39,773 nt of DNA, from contig BFEA01000340.1 in NCBI GenBank assembly GCA_003427395.1, positions 138,834 through 178,606 of the forward strand, read 5' to 3'. The DNA comes from Chara braunii (Eukaryota; Streptophyta; Charophyceae; Charales; Characeae). The notes under the pieces are model-generated. The model was not told the origin of the DNA. It made no database searches and was given only the letters and a program-made list of their open reading frames with translations. Below, in pieces: positions 19,050 through 29,522 of the stretch. Positions within the stretch are counted from its first letter, which is position 1. Each line of letters begins with the position of its first letter. A program made the position numbers and the translations under genes.

Positions 19050-20308
19050 TGGTACAGTGCGCTAATATGGCGCTTGTCTTCTGCCTAATGTGGTACATGC
19101 ACGCGGTGTGAGCGGTGAGCGACGGTGCCGTGGGACGTGTGTAGTGAGGAGGGCGAAGGCAAGAGTAGGCAACCCAGGTGGAGAGGGGTTCGCCCGGAAG
19201 GCTATGCGGTGTAATGTGGGTTTTGGACGGTGTGATGAGAACTAACTGATGTGCGATTGGTGCTGAGGTGGAACGGTGTGTAATGCTGGTTGTGCCAAAG
19301 CAATGACTGGTCATCACAATCGGCGTCAGGTCATCTGGTGACATAATCTCTGTGGTTGGGGGCAGCTATTTGAGGTACGCTGCTCTTAACCTTATCTACC
19401 CTCTTCGGCACTTCTTACCGTAAGGATGTGTGTTCCGTCTTGAGAGTCTTCTCATTGTGAGGAGTCGAGTGCGCTCAACCTTGAGAGTCGACAATGTTCA
19501 CGTGGATCATCTGGGAGAAGATGGGCGGAGCTTTCTAAAGGGCCCTGGACGAAGCACTGGGTCACGGTCACCATGCCAACCCACCGGGAGTAGAGCACGC
19601 ATGCTTTGCTGCTTATCCTTTGTTCGGCTCGCTGCGTTGTTAGATGGGTTCTGAGGGGCAGGCCAGCCCTATGTGGGAGACGAGAACCAGGCGTCTATAA
19701 ATAAACATCGACAGGGGAAACCATTGGTTGTGATCGTCGTACTGTTTGCGACGCTAAATAATTCCCGAGGACACTTGGGGGCGGTCCTTAAATAGCCTCT
19801 TTATTAGCCAATCGGTGTAAGGCTCGCTGCACGCGAAGATAAAACAATGTGCTAGAGCTGGCCAGCTCAATAGGACTCGGGGCACAGGGGTGGGCCAATT
19901 GCACACCTTTAAACACGCACTGCTCTTTGGATGGCTCAGGGACGCTGACGCCAAGCAACATTCAAGAAGAACTGAGGGAGGGGTAGATGTCAGGGGATAA
20001 GTTCGGGAAAAAATCCAGACTGTCCCAATCCACACAAATGATTCTATTTTTATGTTTTGATTAGTTAGATGTACAACCATTAACATATGACAGACAACAT
20101 ATTAGAATTGTTTCGTGTGCATTGTGCATTCTGTTCGAGAACTAATCAAACTAAAAATAGTTTTATTTGTAGGAATCTGAACTTACCTGTTGGACCCGAA
20201 TGTATAGTCTCTGATGTAGCCGCCGATTATTTATATCGGTTTGTACATGTCACTGCGGTAGGCATCCATTGTGTGTCCTAGTGCAGACGGTGTGCAGTTC
20301 TGTAGCAT
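19050..20308 (+). other. Leader of element 1, untranslated
   Basis: About 1.26 kb between PBS and gag. No protein feature was recognised. A long leader before gag is usual in plant Ty3 elements. The word TTGAGAGTC occurs twice (19439 and 19482). Confidence 0.5.
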
Positions 20309-20905
20309 ATGAGCGATAGGGACAACACTAGTGAGGACGACCGGATCTTGCGATTGGCTAGACGCCCGATACCCCACTTGGCCTTAGGACCAGAGGGCAA
20401 CAAATATCTGTTCCGCCAGCTTAGGGAGAGGCAGCAGCAGCAGCGGAGGGCTAGGGCAACAGAGACCAGCAGAGCATTCGCAAGCGAAACCGCTGTTTCA
20501 ACGGCCATGGCAATTGCTGCGCAGCAGAGTTCCCAGGCCGGCAGTTCAGGGTCTGTAGGGTCAACGGTTGCACAAACCCAGAGTCAGTCCACTGGCGTTA
20601 TGGCAAGCCAGCCGTTAGTGATGACTCCCGAGGAGGTCGCCATACAGCGAGATGTTGATCGCGAGGCACAACTACAGAAGGCTTTAGGAGAGATTAAGGC
20701 AAAAAAAGAAAGAATGATTAGAAGAAGAGTCAGGTTGCAGCGACGACAAGCCGACATTAGTGAGTTAGAGGAGATGGACCTAGAGGAGTTGGATGATCAG
20801 GTGAGGACCCTGAGGTCGGTCTTGTTAGGTGTAGTAGAGATGCAAGACCAGGAGACGACAATCTTACAGGACATCCAACAGAGTCTGGTCGTCCTGGTCG
20901 GATGA
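20309..20905 (+). pseudogene. gag: Element 1 Gag, N-terminal part
   Basis: A 198-residue frame beginning MSDRDNTSEDDRILRLARR. It has a Q/R-rich stretch near residues 38-50, a Ser/Gln-rich middle, and a charged helical, probably coiled-coil segment at about residues 105-190 (KAKKERMIRRRVRLQRRQ, ELEEMDLEELDDQ). Such N-terminal coiled coils precede the capsid region in the Chara-type Ty3 Gags and probably serve self-association. The frame ends at TGA, and the capsid-coding part continues in another frame from about 21033, so Gag is broken. The ATG is the first after the leader and suits the family start. Confidence 0.75.
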
Positions 20906-21032
20906 GCGCAGGCGACACCATCACTGTCCGGGCCTGGTGTCTGGCCCGTTGTACATCCTCCTCCTTTTGTTCCACCGGTGACTGGGGTATCCCCATATAC
21001 CGGTCCAACATTGGTTCAGCCTCTCCCTGGGT

Positions 21033-22085
21033 ATGCCTTTAACAGGCGGGTTCTCAGCAGGTCCTAGTGTCCAGGTTCTTGTACAGTCAGTGTATTCCCA
21101 ACCTCCGTTGCAGGTTGCCGTAACTGGGCAGCCTACTGTCTCGCAGCCTGCACAGCCGCAGGGTACACAACCCCAACAGCAGCCAGTGCAACAGCCTGCA
21201 CCACAGGGTCCACAGCCCGGTGTGGCGCAGGTACCGGGACAGAGTCAGTGGGTTCCAAAGACGGTCATCGCCGCTCCGAAACCCTTTACAGGGGATAAGA
21301 GGGGCGAACACCTCGACATGTGGTTGAGGGCAGTGCCGGTCTATGTGAAGTGTACACTTACCTTGCCACACGAGGAAGTGCTTGTGGCTGCATCCTACCT
21401 AGAGGGTAGTGCAGCAAGATGGTTGAGTGGTTTAGTGCAGTTGCAGGGATATGTTCATGATTTCCGTGCTTGGGCAGCCCACCAGAAACTGGAGGACTTT
21501 CTCAAGATGGTGGAAGATAGGTGGCATGATCCTCAGGAGGCCCAAAAGGCCACTGATGTGATCCTGACGCTGCATACAAGGCAGTTTAAGTCAGGAAGGG
21601 AGGCCACTGATGCAGTAGAGCGTCTGATCTGTGTCCCTGGGGTGCGCTACGACCCCCAGGTATTACTCACCTCCTACCCGAGATGCTTTCCAATTCCTCT
21701 CAGGAATCAGTTGGCAGGTGAGGCCAACATCAACATGCACCACTTCCCATCGTTCAGTAAGAAGGCCCTAGACCTTGAAGCGATAGGGCATGGTCAGACA
21801 CCCACGACAGATGGTAGGAAAAAGTCACTGCCTCCCAACTGGAAGGCGAAGGGCCGCATTATGTTCGTCGACAACGATGGTTCAACCATTGAGTTGGACA
21901 ACGAGTTCCAGGCGGGAGTAGGTTCAGAGGCTGGCAGCCTAGAGGCTTCAGGGGGTGGAGTAGTCGTTGTCGTAGCACAAAAAGGTAAGGCGACCGGTAG
22001 ACGCTGTGGAGGTTCCCGGTCAAGGAGTCAAGTTGACCCCGATGCTCCTTCATGGGAGAAAGCGGGTCTCACTGAGGACGTGTAG
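21033..22085 (+). pseudogene. gag: Element 1 Gag, capsid (Retrotrans_gag) part
   Basis: The first 70 residues are a P/Q-rich linker. Residues about 80-240 form the Retrotrans_gag capsid-like region: PKPFTGDKRGEHLDMWLRAV, then YLEGSAARWLSG and FLKMVEDRWHDPQEA. This domain forms the virus-like particle in the cytoplasm. The frame starts one base out of register with the upstream Gag part, and ends at a TAG (22083-22085) just before the nucleocapsid knuckle, which follows in the same frame. The ATG at 21033 is merely the first internal Met of this frame. Family membership is secure; function is lost. Confidence 0.8.
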
Positions 22086-22109
22086 AGAGATCGGTACACA
22101 CGGCAGACT

Positions 22110-22151
22110 TGTATCCGTTGTGGCCAATATGGCCATAACCAATTCAAGTGT
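22110..22151 (+). pseudogene. Element 1 nucleocapsid CCHC zinc knuckle
   Basis: After the TAG at 22083 the same frame reads CIRCGQYGHNQFKC, an exact CX2CX4HX4C knuckle for binding retroelement RNA. It is followed at once by a TGA. It shows the capsid frame once continued through this point. Confidence 0.85.
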
Positions 22152-22306
22152 TGAAATGAGAAGGTGACCGAAAAGATCCCGCGTACGATGGGGCAGGTGT
22201 TGGGATCCTCTGCTCCCGTTGGTAGCAATGTGGCCAGCAGTTTTGGCACCGCTCCGGGAAACACGTCGGGCCAGTAGGAATAATAGTTGTTCCTGCTAGG
22301 GTCGAG

Positions 22307-22705
22307 GTGGTGGATACACCCTCACCATCTCGAGAGATAGCCCAAGCTACTGACTCCATCATCGTCCCGCAAACACGTCCAGACCCATTGAGCCTCTGTT
22401 CGATGAATGTGTTCGAGTCCTTAGAGGAGCTAGAGGAGGAGTGGTCTAGATCAGACCCACTAGCGACTTCGACGACATTAGTCAAAGCCCCTAAAGGTGA
22501 GATGTTCGTTAGCGAGGTGGTCATTGGCGGCCACAAGGCCGGGGCCTATTATGACACTTGCTCGACACGGAACTTTATTAGTCGCACGTGCGTTGAGAGG
22601 CTGCGCTTACAGGGGCAAGTGCAGCGCCTGAGTCGACCGACCTGTGGAGTCGACCTGTGCCAACAAACAACACATGGTACTCAACGACTACCTCCAGGAT
22701 GCTGA
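22307..22705 (+). pseudogene. Element 1 aspartic protease (retropepsin) part
   Basis: Residues about 65-115 match the retropepsin core: GEMFVSEVVIGGHKAGAYYD followed by TCSTRNFISR. The active site, usually D-S/T-G, reads D-T-C here. The second conserved block (ILLGMYYL) lies downstream at about 22780 in another frame, so the gene is split by a frameshift near 22655. Retropepsin cuts the Gag-Pol polyprotein inside the particle. An acidic linker (LEELEEEW) precedes it. The chosen ATG is only the first Met of the open stretch; in the intact element this would be part of a Gag-Pol reading frame. Confidence 0.75.
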
Positions 22706-22757
22706 GTGTTGTTTCCCGTACGCGGGAGGGGAATTGAGACATCGCATTTAGTTCCTA

Positions 22758-24341
22758 GTGAGCGATGATCTCCCTATGGATATCTTGTTAGGTATGTACT
22801 ACCTCTCCGTGGCACAGCCCCAGTTTGACTGGGACCGAAAAGTGGTCAAACACACTTTGCCAGGTGGGGGGACCGCCAGATTACATAAGTTCAAAGCTAG
22901 TAATCTGATAGAGTCCCACGGATGCATGTGTGCGGCCACGTTCTATTGCTATCATAAGCAAAATCTGGAGGAGGGTATGTATCTAGTCTATGTCTCTGCA
23001 GCAGGCGAGCCAGTGAAAATGCCACCGGAGATAGAGGGAGTAGTTGCCAAGTACCCTGATCTGTTTGAAGAGCCTACAGGGGTTGTTGAGAGGGAGGTCG
23101 TCCACACGATAGAGATTATCCTAGGGTCTAGCATCCCGAACGGTAGGATCTATCAGACGTCTCCAGTTGAGCTTGATGAGCTTCGTCGGCAACTCAAGGA
23201 ACTCGTAGAGAAGGGTTGGATCCGACTGAGTGTTTCTCCTTATGGATCTCCAGTCCTATTCGTACCGAAGAAGGAAGGAACACTGAGGATGTGCATTGAC
23301 TATAGGGGCCTCAATGCCATCACTGTCAAGAACCGAGAGCCCCTACCGCGCATCGGCGATTTGCTAGATAGAGTGCAAGGGTGTCGGTACTTGAGTAAGA
23401 TAGATCTGAAGTCCGGGTACCATCAGATTGCAATCCGGCCCGAGGATCAACACAAAACCACATTTCAGACCAGGTACGGTCTGTACGAGTTTGTGGTGAT
23501 GCCTTTCGGCCTTTGTAATGCTCCTGGCACCTTTCAGCACACTATGAATCAGATATTTCATGATTACTTGGATAAGTTTGTCATCGTGTACCTCGATGAC
23601 ATACTTATTCATGATTACTTGGATAAGTTTGTCATCGTGTACCTCGATGACATACTTATTTTTAGTAGGACTGTCGAGGAGCACGTTGTGCACTTGGACA
23701 AAGTCCTTAGCCTTCTTCGACAACACAAGTTCAAGATCAACGGTGAGNAGTGCGAGTTTGGCCGCACCCGTGTTTTGTACTTGGGTCATGAGATCTCCGT
23801 GGAGGGATTGAAGCCCAATGACGCGAAGGTGGCCAGCATTCGTGACTGGCCGCGTCCTCGGTCTGTGATTGAGATGAGGTCCTTCTTAGGGATGACAGGC
23901 TACTACTGCAATTTTGTTCAGAATTACAGCATAGTGGCCGCCCCTTTGCCGGATCTGACTCGCCTTGACACCCCATGGGAGTGGACAGACAGGTGTGAGG
24001 CTGCTTTCAAACAACTGAAGCATGCGTTGACACACCATGAGGTCTTGAAACTTTCTGATCTTGACAAACCTTGCGTAGTAACTACGGATGCTAGCCAATA
24101 TGGCATAGGTGCCGTACTTGCGCAGCAGGAGGGGAAGAAGTTGAGGTTGGTAGAGTACATGTCCAAAACGATGCCCTCTCAGAAGTTGGCTAAGTCCACC
24201 TATGGGAAGGAACTCTATGCGATCTACAAGGCGCTCACCCATTGGAGACACTATCTCCATGGAAGGTTCTTCTACGTCAGGACTGATCACCAGACCTTGA
24301 AGTGGATGAGAACCCAGCATGTGCTCTCCGACGCTCTGTAG
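22758..24341 (+). pseudogene. Element 1 reverse transcriptase and RNase H
   Basis: Starts with the end of protease ([10 protein letters not shown]). RT follows: [70 protein letters not shown] and the catalytic YLDD, which polymerises cDNA with two metal ions. The 17-residue block [17 protein letters not shown] occurs twice in tandem (DNA 23559-23660), doubling the catalytic motif; a working RT with this insertion is unlikely. The connection region (LGHEISVEGLKPNDAKV, RSFLGMTGYY) and RNase H (TTDASQYGIGAVLAQ, STYGKELYAI, TDHQTLKWM) follow. A TAG ends the frame inside RNase H; the family sequence continues in frame past it. A single N at 23748 falls in a Lys-like codon. An in-frame TAG also lies just upstream (22749). 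Confidence 0.9.
23559..23660 (+). repeat. Exact 51-bp tandem duplication inside RT
   Basis: Bases 23559-23609 and 23610-23660 are identical, each starting CATGATTACTTGG and ending CATACTTATT. The unit is 17 codons, so the frame is kept. An assembly N lies 88 bases downstream. Confidence 0.95.
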
Positions 24342-25282
24342 CGTTGGATTGAAATCATAGAACAGTATGACTTCGAGCCCCAGTACACCAAGGGCGAGTA
24401 TAACAAGGTTGCTGATGCGCTGTCGCGTAGACCAGATTTCTCTGGTGAGCTGATCACTGAGTTTGGGCTTGCGGACGATCTTACTCACTCTATGGTGGAA
24501 GCCTATCGCGAGGACCGGTTTATGTATGAGATCATACGCAGACTCGAGGCGAAGGACAAAGCGACTTCTGCCGAGTTTGAGTTGGTCAACGGATTGCTAT
24601 TCCTTGAGAAGGCAGGGAATAAACGTCTGTGTGTGCCAGATAGGGAGTCTTTGCGTGGTTTATTTTTAGGCGAGTGTCATGATGCCACGGGACATTTTGG
24701 TTTCAAGAAGACTGCAGCCAATCTGCTGCAGCGGTTCTGGTGGCCCACGATGATGAGAGATGCCAAGTTGTACGTGGAGACTTGTCAGGTCTGTAAGAGA
24801 GACAAGCCCCGTACACAGGCCCCTCTTGGCCTCCTCAAGCCCCTTCCGATTCCGGAAAGGCCTGGTGAGAGCTTATCCATGGATTTCATGGACACACTGA
24901 TCACCAGCAAGAGTGGAATGTGACACATCTTTGTCATTGTGGATAGGTTTAGTAAGTATGCTAGATTAGTTGCAATGCCGGAAACAACAAAGACCGAGTA
25001 CGTCATTAAGTTGTTCAAAGAAAACTGGGTCAGAGATTTCTGACTGCATTAGTCTATCATTAGTGACGGGGATGTGCGATTCACTAGTGACCTGTGGAAA
25101 GCTGCAGCTGCGGAACAGGGCACGCACTTGCAAATGACATCAGGCAATCACCCAGAAGTGAATGGGCAGGCAGAGCAATTGAACCGCGTTGTACAACACC
25201 TGTTGAGGCATGACATCAAGCCGAATCAGGTAGACTGGGATGAGAAGCTCGCTCTCATCGCCAGCCTGTACAACAACGCTGG
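24342..25282 (+). pseudogene. Element 1 RNase H end and integrase
   Basis: In the RT frame after the TAG: the RNase H end (EYNKVADALSRRP), then an integrase HHCC zinc domain (H...H in GECHDATGHFGFKK, C..C in VETCQVCKRD) and the DDE core. The three acidic residues are visible: D in SLSMDFMD, D in IISDGDVRF (usually SDRD), and E in NHPEVNGQAEQLN. Integrase inserts the cDNA into the host genome. Three nonsense codons break it: TGA at 24921 and a TGA and TAG near 25040-25055. A frameshift near 25283 separates it from its C-terminal part. Length and motif order are those of a normal Ty3 integrase. Confidence 0.85.
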
Positions 25283-25640
25283 ACAGCGCTACGGGAGTAA
25301 GCCCGAACAAGCTGCTACTGACTTTCAAGCCTAGACTGCCCTTGGACTTCCTACTACCTGAGAATCAGTCAGCTGCTGCACCAGGGACCTTGGAGTTTGC
25401 TTATCGATATGAGCAACTGATGCAACAGGCAGTCGAACAGATGCACAAAGCACAAGCAGCGATGATAGAGTCTAAGAATAAACACCGTCGCCCATCTACA
25501 TTCCAGGTAGGAGAAAGAGTCTGGGTTAAGTCCTCAGAGTTGGGACAGGAGTACGGGATTTCCCGTAAACTCATGCCGCAGTACTTCGGACCCTGGGAGA
25601 TTCTAGATGTTGTGGGGAATGAACCAGATGGACCATCTAT
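25283..25640 (+). pseudogene. Element 1 integrase C-terminal (GPY/F) region
   Basis: In the next frame the family sequence resumes as SATGVSPNKLLLTFKPR, then a helical stretch and the GPY/F module FQVGERVWVKSSELGQEY with PQYFGPWEILDVVG. This part follows the catalytic core in Ty3 and gammaretroviral-type integrases and helps multimerisation and DNA binding. It is out of frame with the core upstream, and a further single-base shift near 25640 moves the reading frame again. Confidence 0.8.
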
Positions 25641-25997
25641 GTTATTCGTATCCCTGGTCACTTACGCACTTACCCTGTTTTCCACGCCTCAAAGCTTGCA
25701 CCTTCCAGAGAAACAGATCAGTTTCCCTCTTGTCGTTCAGCGCTGCCCTCAACCATGGATGGAGAGGTCGACATCGACGACATTGTTGATCACAGGGAGA
25801 TGCCAGTTCCAAGACCAACAGGCAGAGGACGTCCTCCGAAACCGAAGCTGCAGTACCGAGTTCGGTTCAGACATCACACTGATCCAAAAGAGGATAGGTG
25901 GTTCACAAGAGAGGAACTGATGCAGACCGCTCCACAGGTAGTCGCTCACTATGAGAAGTCTCTGCAGAAGGGAACGCGCCAGATTATCGAACACTGA
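25641..25997 (+). pseudogene. Element 1 chromodomain end of Pol
   Basis: The frame resumes VIRIPGHLRTYPVFHASKLA, the usual end of GPY/F, then a linker and a chromodomain-like module at about 25755-25960: VDIDDIVDHREM, KLQYRVRFRHHTDPKEDRWF and a final helix. Chromodomains at the end of chromovirus integrases bind modified histones and steer insertion to heterochromatin. The frame ends with TGA at 25995-25997, 24 bases before the polypurine tract, so the Pol end is complete. The aromatic cage residues look reduced compared with HP1-type domains. Confidence 0.75.
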
Positions 25998-26020
25998 ACT
26001 TCTCAGAGGACTAGAGAAGT

Positions 26021-26033
26021 ATGGAGGAGGGAA
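26021..26033 (+). other. Polypurine tract of element 1
   Basis: ATGGAGGAGGGAA ends exactly at the first base of the 3' LTR (TGCGAGG). It primes plus-strand DNA synthesis in this element class. Confidence 0.8.
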
Positions 26034-26806
26034 TGCGAGGCACAAGGCCTCGATAAGCCCTACTGGGCCCCTATTTGTAACAAGCGTTGGCCGCCCTAAG
26101 TGAAGGCAGGCTCGACAGACCTCAAGAGGCCTATTTTGGACTACTACGCAACTGGGGAAACTCAGGCAATTGCGCAGTGCCAGTCGGTTGGAAGCGCCCG
26201 GGCCTAGGCTGCCTTGCATTGCATGTAAGTGAGGCAGGCCCTGGGCCGGATACACAAAGTGGACCGAACAAAGGCTGAGGGCAGTTGGGTGCTGGTAACC
26301 ACCACAGGCCCTGGGCCTGTTGACTTCGGACTGAGGCTCAGCCTCCCTGGGCCTACTGGAAGCTTTTGGACTAGGGCCCAGTACCGCAGCACAGCACGCA
26401 GCCGCAGGCCACTTCAATATAGGGAAGGGCCTGCCTACGCATTGAACATTCGGGCACTGGCTGCTTTGTGCGCAAGCGCTGCTGCGCTATCGCGTGCCAA
26501 GCTCACGTGCTCACGGGCGAGCTGGAAGGAGCAGGCAGCCATAGCCGAGCTGCGCTGCTGTATGCTGGACGGGGCGCATGGTGGTCCTTGGGTGCAAGTG
26601 GCCTCTGTGATTTGGGAATACCTGGTGCTTGAAGCGTGCGGCATTGGTTGAGATCTGCTCATACTTCGAGGAGCTATTGACGTCATCAGCAGCATTGAAG
26701 AGTAGGCTAGATAGGATCTGCCATCTGTAGCCTGGGCGCCAAGCGCCAGATAGGATATCAACATTGGTTCTTCATTGATGATGATGATGAGACTATTCCA
26801 GCATTG
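26034..26806 (+). mobile_element. 3' LTR of element 1, truncated
   Basis: Matches 18092-18891 through GACTATTCCAGCATTG, then similarity stops abruptly; the last 141 bases of the LTR are missing. What follows is the leader of element 2. Confidence 0.9.
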
Positions 26807-27031
26807 GTTGCCTCCCTTCCCTTCTTCCACCCCTACCTTCTCTCTCCTCCTCCTGGTACTGCGGACTTCAGTCTCCAGCCACGTCAGCATTGTGCCACAT
26901 CAGCAGGGTGCCACAAACGCAGATCGCCACATCAGCAGCGTGCCATCTCAGCGTGCCATGACAACAAATTGCCAAATCAGTCGCGGCCACCTCAACAGTG
27001 ACACATCAGCAGCAGACGAAGACAGGACTAC
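26807..27031 (+). repeat. Leader of element 2 with GCCACATCAGCA repeats
   Basis: A pyrimidine-rich part (26811-26860) is followed by about ten diverged copies of a GCCACATCAGCAGnGT-like unit of about 14-18 bases (26877-27017). No LTR or PBS is visible, so the 5' end of element 2 is missing. Confidence 0.6.
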
Positions 27032-27661
27032 TTGATGCACCGCAGTCAACAACTTGCTGAGCGCGGATACAGGGAAACCAAGCCCCAAGAGGGACCTAAG
27101 ACACCTCAGATCCCGCGCAGACGACGCACGACCATGGCCGCCACCGCTGGCGCAAATTCACAAGCCAGCTCCGCGAGGCAGGCCACTCCCCCTATGCCAG
27201 TTCAGCAGGCAGATGAAACGCTACTGGCGTTTCTTGAACGTCTCCAGTTATACTCAGAGACTACTGCAGCTGAACTTCGCAAATGGGAACAGGAAGAAGT
27301 CGCCTGCCAGCAGGCGATCCAACGACAGTTGGCAGAGGCCAAGGCAGCACGTCAGCAGGCCGCAGTAGAAGCGGCAGCAGCCGCACGGTTGCAACAATTG
27401 CAGGTCGAGGCAAGTTTGAATCAAGTTCGTTACCAAGCTACAATGGAGCTCGCCAACGAAGAAGCCACGTACTGGAGGATACTTCGACAACAGCATTTTC
27501 GAGGGAACGAAGAACAAGAGGAGCCAACCGAGGAAAAGAGAAGCAAGGAGGAAATAGCAGTACTAATGGAATACATGTTGTACACGTGCAATTGGCAGCA
27601 ACGCGAGCTGCTGGCCATGCGGCAGACCTTCATCCGCCATGAAGCAACGTTTCGGACGTAG
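27032..27661 (+). pseudogene. gag: Element 2 Gag, N-terminal coiled-coil part
   Basis: A 209-residue frame rich in Q, A, E and R. Residues about 55-130 are strongly helical (QQADETLLAFLERLQLYSET, AEAKAARQQAAVEAAAAARL), fitting a coiled coil for Gag self-association. The frame ends with TAG, and after a second TAG (27679-27681) the same frame continues into the capsid part, so the two stops alone divide Gag. The start is uncertain: an in-frame Met at about residue 35 (MAATAGANSQAS) follows a basic stretch and could be the original start. Family assignment comes from position and composition. Confidence 0.65.
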
Positions 27662-27721
27662 GAACAAAAGATCACCTTGTAGAACGCGAACAATCAACTG
27701 CAGACCACTGTCAGCACAGGG

Positions 27722-28831
27722 TTGGCACGACTGTCTGCAGTTGAGTCGAAGGGCAGTGCAGTGGCAGACTGCAGCCCAACTTTGGCCGCCCAAGCCAAGC
27801 AACTCGAGGAGAGGATCAACCACGTGGTAGCATCCCTTGGCGACATCAGCAAGTTTGCTGGAGCATCGATAGTCAGCAATCAGCTGCAGATGCTCAGCGA
27901 CCGCGTTCAACAACGACCGACCGCCGTCGCCAAGGAATGGAAGATGTCGAATTTCAAGATTGAGAAGTTCGACGATTACCACAAGACTGGTCCTCTGCAA
28001 TGGTGGATGACATTCAACGTGGAGGCAGATGTACATCACACCCCACCACTACGGCGGCTTGACGCACTCTACCTCCAACTCATCGGAGGGGCACAAGCTT
28101 TCATGACGCACATGGTCGCCACGTTGGAATGCACCATCGCCACCCTCCACACCAAGATCACGTGGGAGGAGTTCGAGAAGAAGTGGAAGACCCGGTTCAT
28201 GGTCAACAACGACAAACGTCACGCCTTGAACAAGATCTTCCGCATATTCCAAGGCCAGCAAACATCACGGGAATGGCTGACGGAGTGGCAAAGACTCGTT
28301 GCTACCCCGGAGTTGAACCTGCCGTTCGACTCAATCCGGGCCGAGTTCTTCGCCCAGTCATGCCACACCTTGACAGCTGCTCTTGGCAGCGAATTACAGT
28401 ATCAGACCTTTGATGAGATGATCTCAAAGGCAAGGGAACTCATACAAGGTAACCGGCGCGCAGTCAATGAGGCTCGACAACAACCCGATTACGTGGAGAA
28501 AGGTAAAGGTCAACGGACGCCACAAGTAGCAGCGATCCAGCAAGGATCTGGTGAGGACCATGCAGCCGCGTCTACATCAAGTGACGGAGATGTGGCGGCA
28601 GCGATACCACCGCAACGCTCAAGACCCCGGGAGGGAAAACCTAAGGCGAAACCAGCGTCGGCGGATGGAGCACGACAGTCACCATGGACGAAGTTCGGTA
28701 TTACGGAAGACATGTTCAAGTTGAGGCAGAAATGGGGATGCTGTCTATGGTGCAACAACACCAAACACATCACTAGCGCATGCCTCGACAAGGACAAGGA
28801 AAATGTCAAGCGTCCAAGCTCAGGAAACTGA
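27722..28831 (+). pseudogene. gag: Element 2 Gag, capsid and zinc knuckle
   Basis: Same frame as the N-terminal part. Residues 1-75 finish the helical region; about 76-240 form a Retrotrans_gag domain (KMSNFKIEKFDDYHKTGPLQ, WEEFEKKWKTRFMV, then FQGQQTSREWLTEWQRL). After a basic linker comes a knuckle CLWCNNTKHITSAC, a CX2CX6HX4C-like variant with a longer C-to-H spacing than the usual CX2CX4HX4C. The frame ends at TGA 28829-28831; the family sequence resumes two frames away from about 28800, indicating a frameshift just after the knuckle. Confidence 0.8.
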
Positions 28832-29019
28832 GCACCGCGGGAAGTGAAGCGACATCACTCCCCAATCCGCTGGACTCGGCTACCTTGCTAGCAGTCTCTC
28901 TCACGTCCGGGGATGACGCGGTAGTCGCAAGTTCTCAAAGTGACTTCGAGAACTATGCTGTCGAGCTGGTCCCGCTGTTGAACCAGCCTCTCCACGTGCA
29001 AGATTCAAGCGCATGAGCG
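28832..29019 (+). pseudogene. Element 2 linker between knuckle and protease
   Basis: In the protease frame this reads STAGSEATSLPNPLDSATLL and onward without similarity to a domain, up to a TGA at 29014-29016. It is the usual spacer between nucleocapsid and protease in these elements. Confidence 0.5.
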
Positions 29020-29522
29020 GTGTTACCGCCGTCGGACAAGGAACCGGTTGCTTCGCCAGCCCTTCTATCAGCGGATCCGTCAACTTGTGCGAGTCTTGAG
29101 GAACTCGACCCGTTGACGGTTGAGGACTTCCAATGGTTGCCTCTTCCCTCCACCGGTTTTTTGCCAACACCGCATTGCAACGCCTTGATGGCACATTTGT
29201 GCGAATACTTGCACACTGCAGTACCACTTCCATCGACGGATGGCGGAGTAGCGGTTGTTGACCTTCGTAGCTATCTTGTGAAGATCGACCGCGAGCACGT
29301 AACGCAACGGTACGTCGACATTGACACGCCGTTCCTCTACATCCACATTCAGATCGGAAAGGCGATCTGCAGTGCATTGATCGATTGTGGAGCGTCTCGC
29401 AACGACTTCAGCCAGGACTTCATGGCATGCGCCGGGCTAGGCCCGCGCGTTCGAAGGAGAAGTCAGCCTACGCACGTCTTGTTGGCCAATGGTCACACGC
29501 AAAAGTCAATCGACCGTTGGTC
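29020..29522 (+). pseudogene. Element 2 retropepsin, 3'-truncated
   Basis: Residues about 105-165 match the retropepsin core: VDIDTPFLYIHIQIGKAICS then ALIDCGASRNDFSQDF, followed by a VLLANGHTQKSIDR block. The active site is D-C-G instead of D-S/T-G. The second half of protease (the ILGxxWL block) is lost at the junction to T/C-rich DNA at 29523. The frame begins after a TGA at 29016, and no Met is required because it was part of Gag-Pol. The downstream residues in this frame (poly-Phe) come from the inserted tract. Confidence 0.8.

Larger units (their letters stand above)
18092..26806 (+). mobile_element. Element 1: Ty3/gypsy chromovirus, nearly full length, decayed
   Basis: Order on the plus strand: 5' LTR (18092-19032), PBS (19036), leader, two-part gag, CCHC knuckle, protease, RT, RNase H, integrase, GPY/F region, chromodomain, polypurine tract (26021-26033), 3' LTR fragment (26034-26806). 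Protease before RT and integrase last, with a chromodomain, is the chromovirus layout. The comparable LTR parts differ at about 50 positions by my hand count over about 770 bases, plus an indel near 18670/26609, so the insertion is old. Stops at 22083, 22749, 24339, 24921 and near 25040, plus several frameshifts, rule out autonomy. The left flank ends GATTT; the expected target duplication on the right cannot be checked because the 3' LTR is truncated. Confidence 0.9.
26807..29522 (+). mobile_element. Element 2: Ty3/gypsy 5' fragment (gag and protease only)
   Basis: Leader, two Gag parts and a partial protease, broken off at a T/C-rich junction at 29523. No RT, integrase or LTR of this copy exists in the window. 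Its Gag differs from that of element 1, so it belongs to another Ty3 lineage. It directly abuts the truncated LTR of element 1. Confidence 0.8.

Noticed and set aside
20087-20281. Small gene before gag of element 1
   Set aside because: 64 codons inside the retroelement leader, without motif or conservation evidence.
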